Below, piece after piece: positions 60,239 to 64,000 of a DNA stretch of 64,000 nucleotides. Every line of letters starts with the position of its first letter. Position 1 is the first letter of the stretch. Both the position numbers and the translations under genes were made by a program. The notes beneath the pieces are model-generated. The model ran no database searches and was not told the origin of the DNA. It worked only from the letters and a program-made list of their open reading frames with translations. The DNA is from Glycomyces sp. L485. GTDB lineage: Bacteria; Actinomycetota; Actinomycetes; Mycobacteriales; Micromonosporaceae. The DNA lies in NCBI RefSeq assembly GCF_022548875.1, contig NZ_JAKZEW010000020.1, forward strand, positions 1 to 64,000, read 5' to 3'.

Positions 60239-61744
60239 CTACTCGGCGGTGATGACGTCGAGGAGGTCCTTGGCGGCCTCGCAACGGTCGAACAGCTCTC
60301 CCACGTGCACCTTGGTGCCTCTCTCCGGCTCCATCATCGGAACCCGCACCAGCGAGTCCGCACCGACGTCGAAGATCACCGAGTCCCAGGACGCCGCAAC
60401 GACTTCGGACGGGTAGCGGGCGAGGCACCGGCCGCGGAAGAACGCCCGCGTGTCCGCAGGCGGCTCGGTCATGGCATCCATGACCTCGACGTCGGCCAGC
60501 AACCGCTGCATCGACCCGCGCTTGACCAGCCGGTGGTACAGGCCCTTCTCAGGGCGCACGTCGTGGTACTGCAGGTCGATCGCCTGGAGCTTCGACGCGC
60601 CCCAGTCGAGATCCTCGCGCTCGCGGTATCGGTTGAGCAGCGAGAGCTTCGCCGGCCAGTCGAGCATGTCGGACAGCTCGGACGGGTCGCGGGCCAGCGC
60701 GTCGAGCACGTGGGCCCACTTGTCGAGGACTTCGCGCGTGTCGGGGTCGGCGTCCGCGCCGCAGTAGTCCTCGGCCTGTTCCAGGATCGACTGTTGCAAT
60801 TCGACGGCCGTCATCCGCTTGCCGTTGCGCAGCTCGATCTTGTGCGACAGCGACGGGTCGTGGCTGACCGCGCGCAGCTCGGCGACGGGCTCGCTGATCG
60901 CCAGGGAGCCGTCGAAGGCGCCGGCTTCGATCATCGACAGCACGATCGAGGCGGTGCCGACTTTGAGGAACGTGGCGTTCTCGGCGAGATTCGCGTCGCC
61001 GATGATGACGTGCAGGCGCCGGTAGCGCTCGGCGTCGGCGTGCGGCTCGTCGCGGGTGTTGATGATCGGCCGCTTGAGCGTGGTCTCCAGGCCCACCTCG
61101 ACCTCGAAGAAGTCGGCCCGCTGGGAGATCTGGAATCCGGCCTCGGAGGCGTCCTGGCCGATGCCGACGCGCCCGGCCCCGCAGAACACCTGGCGGGTGA
61201 CGAGGAACGGCGTGAAGTGGGAGACGATCTCGGAGAACGGGGTCTGGCGCGACATGAGGTAGTTCTCGTGCGCGCCGTAGGAGGCGCCCTTGTTGTCGGT
61301 GTTGTTCTTGTACAGGTTGATCGGACCGATGCCGGGCGTGTGGGCGGCGCGGTGCGCCGCCTCGGCCATGGTCATCTCGCCGGCCTTGTCGAACAGGACG
61401 ATCTCGCGCGGGTTGGTGACCTCGGGCGTGGAGTATTCGGGGTGGGCGTGGTCGACGTACAGCCGCGCGCCGTTGGTGAGGATGACGTTGGCCAGACCGG
61501 TGTCCTCGTCGGCCAGGTTCTCGGCCGGATCATAGAGGGCGCCGGTGTAGGTGAAGCCGCGCGCGTCGCGCAGGGGCGTCTCCTCTTCGTAGTCCCACCG
61601 CGCCCGACCTCCCTTCGACAGCTCGGGACGCGCGGCGTAGGCGTTGACGATCTGGGAAGAGGTCACCATCGGGTTGGCCCCTGGCTGGCCGGGCACGCTG
61701 ATCCCGTATTCGATCTCAGTGCCCATAATGCGGCGTACGGTCAT
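60239..61744 (-). CDS. dop: Pup deamidase/depupylase
   Basis: A 501-residue PafA homologue. It deamidates the Pup Gln end and removes Pup from targets. Markers: MTVRRIMGTEIEYGISVPG, LYVDHAHPEYSTPEV, INLYKNNTDNKGASYGAHENYLM and [21 protein letters not shown]. It retains the Dop-specific insertion (Dop-loop) after GRARWDYEEETPLRDARGF. ATG 61744 matches the family start. Confidence 0.97.
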   Translation of the reverse strand: MTVRRIMGTEIEYGISVPGQPGANPMVTSSQIVNAYAARPELSKGGRARWDYEEETPLRDARGFTYTGALYDPAENLADEDTGLANVILTNGARLYVDHAHPEYSTPEVTNPREIVLFDKAGEMTMAEAAHRAAHTPGIGPINLYKNNTDNKGASYGAHENYLMSRQTPFSEIVSHFTPFLVTRQVFCGAGRVGIGQDASEAGFQISQRADFFEVEVGLETTLKRPIINTRDEPHADAERYRRLHVIIGDANLAENATFLKVGTASIVLSMIEAGAFDGSLAISEPVAELRAVSHDPSLSHKIELRNGKRMTAVELQQSILEQAEDYCGADADPDTREVLDKWAHVLDALARDPSELSDMLDWPAKLSLLNRYREREDLDWGASKLQAIDLQYHDVRPEKGLYHRLVKRGSMQRLLADVEVMDAMTEPPADTRAFFRGRCLARYPSEVVAASWDSVIFDVGADSLVRVPMMEPERGTKVHVGELFDRCEAAKDLLDVITAE

Positions 61745-61895
61745 GCCTTTGAGCGTAGTCCGTCGTTCGCCGCAACGGCTCCTTGCGACCGCTTCCAATC
61801 GGATTTATGCGATTCGGGCTTGCCTGAGCGCCTCCGGACCTGCCGAATCCTCGATCTCGCAAATCGATCCGTCTCTGCCGCATACGATCACCTCG

Positions 61896-63068
61896 ATGGG
61901 GAGGATGAGGGAGGCGCATCAGGACCAGGGGTTCACTCGCTCCTACCTGCCGAACGAAAGTCCGTGGACGCGTATCACCGGCGGCGATCCGCGCTCGGTG
62001 CTGTGGCTGCGCCTGCTCCCGCTCCTGGCGATGACGCCGCTGGTCTTCTTCGCCATCGACCCCGACTTCCTGCGCTACACGTACCTGATCTTCACCTTCC
62101 CGGTGCTGACCGCGCTCGTCAACGGCCCCGTAGCGACCACGTTGGCAGTCCTGGCTGTGGCCACGTTCGTCGCTTCGGGCAGGAATGCGTTCGGCCTGCT
62201 GGAGCTGCCGGCGAGCGGCTGGCCCGACGTGATCGCGATCCTCTCACTCGGCTCGCTGTCGGTCCTGCTCGCCTGGATAAGGGACCGGGTGGTGCTTCGG
62301 CTGCTGAAGATGACCAGCGTCGCCGAGACGACGCAACTGGCGATCCTGCCCGAGCTCCCCGAGCACGTCGGGCCGCTCAAGGTCGCCTCGGCGTACCGGA
62401 CCGCCGCGGGAAGTCCGGGACTGGTCGGCGGCGACTTCTTCGACGTCCACCGCACCGACCACGGGATCCGCCTCGCCATCGGCGACGTCCAGGGCCACGG
62501 CCTGAGCACGGTCCGCATCACCGAGGCGGTCCTCGGCAGCTTCCGCGAGGGCGTCCTGGACGATCCGGATCTGACGGCTCTGGCCGCGCGCCTGGAGCGA
62601 CGGGTGGCGCTGGACAACCGCGGGCGCAGCGAATGGGAGCAGACGTTCGCGACCGCCGCCCTCATCGAGATCCCTCCCGGGGAGCACCTCGTACGCGTGA
62701 TGCTGTGCGGGCACCCGCCGCCGCTGATCGTCCACGACCGGACCGAGCCGCTCTCACCCAAGCCTCGGCCGCCGCTGGGTCTGGCGGAATTCGGTCCGAC
62801 GTCCGCCGAGGTGCTAGAGCGACCACTGCGCCCCGGCGCGCTGATCATCGCCTACTCCGACGGTCTGGTCGAGGCGCGCAACCGCGCCGGGGAGAACTTC
62901 CCGCTGATCGACCTGGTCGACAGACACGTGAGCGAAGGCGAGCGGGATCCGCACCGGCTGCGCGCGCGGCTGCGCCACGACTTCCGTACCGGCCGCTACG
63001 TCCGCTCGGACGACACGACCCTGCTGATCACGCGGTTGGTCGGAGACGCCGATCGGCCGGCGGGTTAG
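61896..63068 (+). CDS. SpoIIE/PP2C-type protein phosphatase with membrane domain
   Basis: A 390-residue protein. Three to four transmembrane helices (about 36-130) precede a SpoIIE/RsbU phosphatase domain (about 160-385) with GGDFFDVHRTDHGIRLAIGDVQGHG, MLCGHPPPLIV and IIAYSDGLVEARNRAGENF. Such phosphatases regulate anti-sigma-antagonist (STAS) proteins. ATG 61896 is chosen over the shadowed upstream frame; ATG 61905 is an alternative. Inserted between dop and mpa, convergent with mpa. Confidence 0.85.
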   Translation: MGRMREAHQDQGFTRSYLPNESPWTRITGGDPRSVLWLRLLPLLAMTPLVFFAIDPDFLRYTYLIFTFPVLTALVNGPVATTLAVLAVATFVASGRNAFGLLELPASGWPDVIAILSLGSLSVLLAWIRDRVVLRLLKMTSVAETTQLAILPELPEHVGPLKVASAYRTAAGSPGLVGGDFFDVHRTDHGIRLAIGDVQGHGLSTVRITEAVLGSFREGVLDDPDLTALAARLERRVALDNRGRSEWEQTFATAALIEIPPGEHLVRVMLCGHPPPLIVHDRTEPLSPKPRPPLGLAEFGPTSAEVLERPLRPGALIIAYSDGLVEARNRAGENFPLIDLVDRHVSEGERDPHRLRARLRHDFRTGRYVRSDDTTLLITRLVGDADRPAG

Positions 63069-63084
63069 CCCGCCGGCCGATCGG
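63049..63084. terminator. Bidirectional hairpin spanning the phosphatase stop codon
   Basis: A perfect 16-bp stem (63049-63064 with 63069-63084) with a 4-nt loop TTAG that contains the phosphatase stop TAG. It is 33 bp from the convergent mpa stop, so it can terminate in both directions. Confidence 0.85.
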
Positions 63085-63116
63085 ATCACTCACTCGGTGC
63101 CGGATGCAGCCCCGCG

Positions 63117-64000
63117 CTACAGGTACTGACCGGTGTTCGACACGGTGTCGATGCTGCGGCCGGAGTCGGAGCCCTTGCCGGAGACGAGCGTGCGGATGTA
63201 GACGATCCGCTCGCCCTTCTTGCCGGAGATCCGCGCCCAGTCGTCGGGGTTGGTGGTGTTCGGCAGGTCCTCGTTCTCGCGGAACTCATCGACGGTGGCG
63301 TCGATGAGGTGCGTGAGCCGCAGTCCCTTCGACTGCGATGTCAGGAAGTCCTTGATCGCCATCTTCTTGGCCCGGGCCACGATGTTCTCGATCATGGCGC
63401 CCGAGTTGAAGTCCTTGAAGTACAGGACCTCCTTGTCCCCGTCCGCGTAGGTGACCTCCAGGAAGCGGTTCTCCTCGACCTCGGAGTACATCCGCTCGAC
63501 CACCGCCTGGATCATCGAGGACACCGTGGCCTCGCGGTCCTTGTCGTGCTCGGCGAGGTCGTCGGCGTGCAGCGGCAGGTTCTGGGTGATGTACTTCGAG
63601 AAGATCTCCTTCGCCGACTCGGCGTCGGGCCGCTCGATCTTGATCTTGACGTCCAGGCGGCCGGGCCGCAGGATCGCCGGGTCGATCATGTCCTCGCGGT
63701 TCGAGGCGCCGATGACGATGACGTTCTCCAGGCCCTCCACGCCGTCGATCTCCGACAGCAGCTGGGGGACGATGGTGTTCTCCACGTCGGAGGAGACTCC
63801 TGAACCGCGGGTGCGGAATATCGAGTCCATCTCGTCGAAGAACACGATGACCGGCATGCCTTCGCTGGCCTTCTCACGAGCGCGCTGGAAGACCAGGCGG
63901 ATGTGCCGCTCGGTCTCGCCGACGTACTTGTTCAGCAGCTCGGGGCCCTTGATGTTGAGGAAGTAGCTCTTCGAGGAGGCCTCCTCACCGCGCATCTCGG
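63117..64000 (-). CDS. mpa: Proteasome-associated ATPase Mpa/ARC (3' part)
   Basis: The last 294 codons or so of the AAA+ unfoldase; the 5' part lies beyond 64000. Visible: [18 protein letters not shown] (Walker B and pore neighbourhood), [28 protein letters not shown], and arginine-finger-containing [14 protein letters not shown]. The C-terminus is NTGQYL, whose penultimate Tyr docks into the proteasome alpha ring. The ring captures Pup through coiled coils outside this window. Confidence 0.96.
   Translation of the reverse strand, partial: EMRGEEASSKSYFLNIKGPELLNKYVGETERHIRLVFQRAREKASEGMPVIVFFDEMDSIFRTRGSGVSSDVENTIVPQLLSEIDGVEGLENVIVIGASNREDMIDPAILRPGRLDVKIKIERPDAESAKEIFSKYITQNLPLHADDLAEHDKDREATVSSMIQAVVERMYSEVEENRFLEVTYADGDKEVLYFKDFNSGAMIENIVARAKKMAIKDFLTSQSKGLRLTHLIDATVDEFRENEDLPNTTNPDDWARISGKKGERIVYIRTLVSGKGSDSGRSIDTVSNTGQYL

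Noticed and set aside
60305-63307. 1000-codon plus-strand frame across dop and the phosphatase
   Set aside because: It is antisense to dop and out of frame with the phosphatase; composition is that of shadow sequence.
1-64000. CRISPR arrays, rRNA and tRNA genes
   Set aside because: No regularly spaced repeats beyond the two 96-bp copies and the 9-bp array, and no rRNA or complete tRNA signature was seen on either strand.

Overview
The window is high-GC chromosome from an actinobacterium. It carries the Pup-proteasome locus (pafA, pafB, pafC, prcA, prcB, pup, dop and the 3' end of the Mpa/ARC ATPase), the actinobacterial RNA polymerase-binding protein RbpA, a polyprenol-phosphate-mannose synthase beside an apolipoprotein N-acyltransferase, and HelY. 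The order from 5'-3' exonuclease, helY, tatC, tatA, pafC, pafB, pafA, prcA, prcB, pup, dop to mpa, and the rbpA/ppm/fxsA group, follow the arrangement known from Mycobacterium tuberculosis. The genus cannot be fixed from the sequence alone; lnt and ppm are separate genes here rather than fused. No rRNA, tRNA or CRISPR array was recognised.

1-4.2 kb is decayed accessory DNA: a candidate hypothetical gene, a DUF402 gene, an IS21-family remnant in which a truncated istA is joined in frame to istB, a membrane protein, and two unrelated gene tails (ABC transporter and quinone oxidoreductase) that abut near 3780. 4.2-31.5 kb is housekeeping and stress-related: rhomboid protease, FKBP lipoprotein, a SRPBCC gene broken by an in-frame amber codon, a MoaD/BNR pair, a secreted HNH nuclease, a MerR regulator beside an aldo-keto reductase, sulfotransferase, tyrosine recombinase, the Ada-AlkA/Ogt alkylation-repair operon, two exonuclease III paralogues, a DUF3516 helicase, ArfB, a TetR-controlled oxidoreductase, YigZ and a truncated response regulator.

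31.6-38.4 kb holds LysR, a MurA paralogue and the clearest acquired segment: an orphan HsdR-N-type nuclease in lower-GC DNA, flanked by ~100-bp near-identical direct repeats that carry a hairpin and a PadR-type box. A padR gene with its own copy of the box follows. 38.8-46.6 kb has rbpA, fxsA-ppm-lnt, an amidohydrolase and a polar amino-acid ABC transporter operon.

46.7-64 kb is the conserved exonuclease/helY/Tat/Paf/proteasome block. Here Dop and PafA prepare and ligate Pup to targets, Mpa unfolds them, PrcAB degrades them, and PafBC is the WYL regulator pair of the mycobacterial DNA-damage response. Gene packing is tight. Six convergent pairs share a 4-nt YTAG overlap of both stop codons, and at two other convergent junctions the stop codon lies in the loop of a perfect hairpin.
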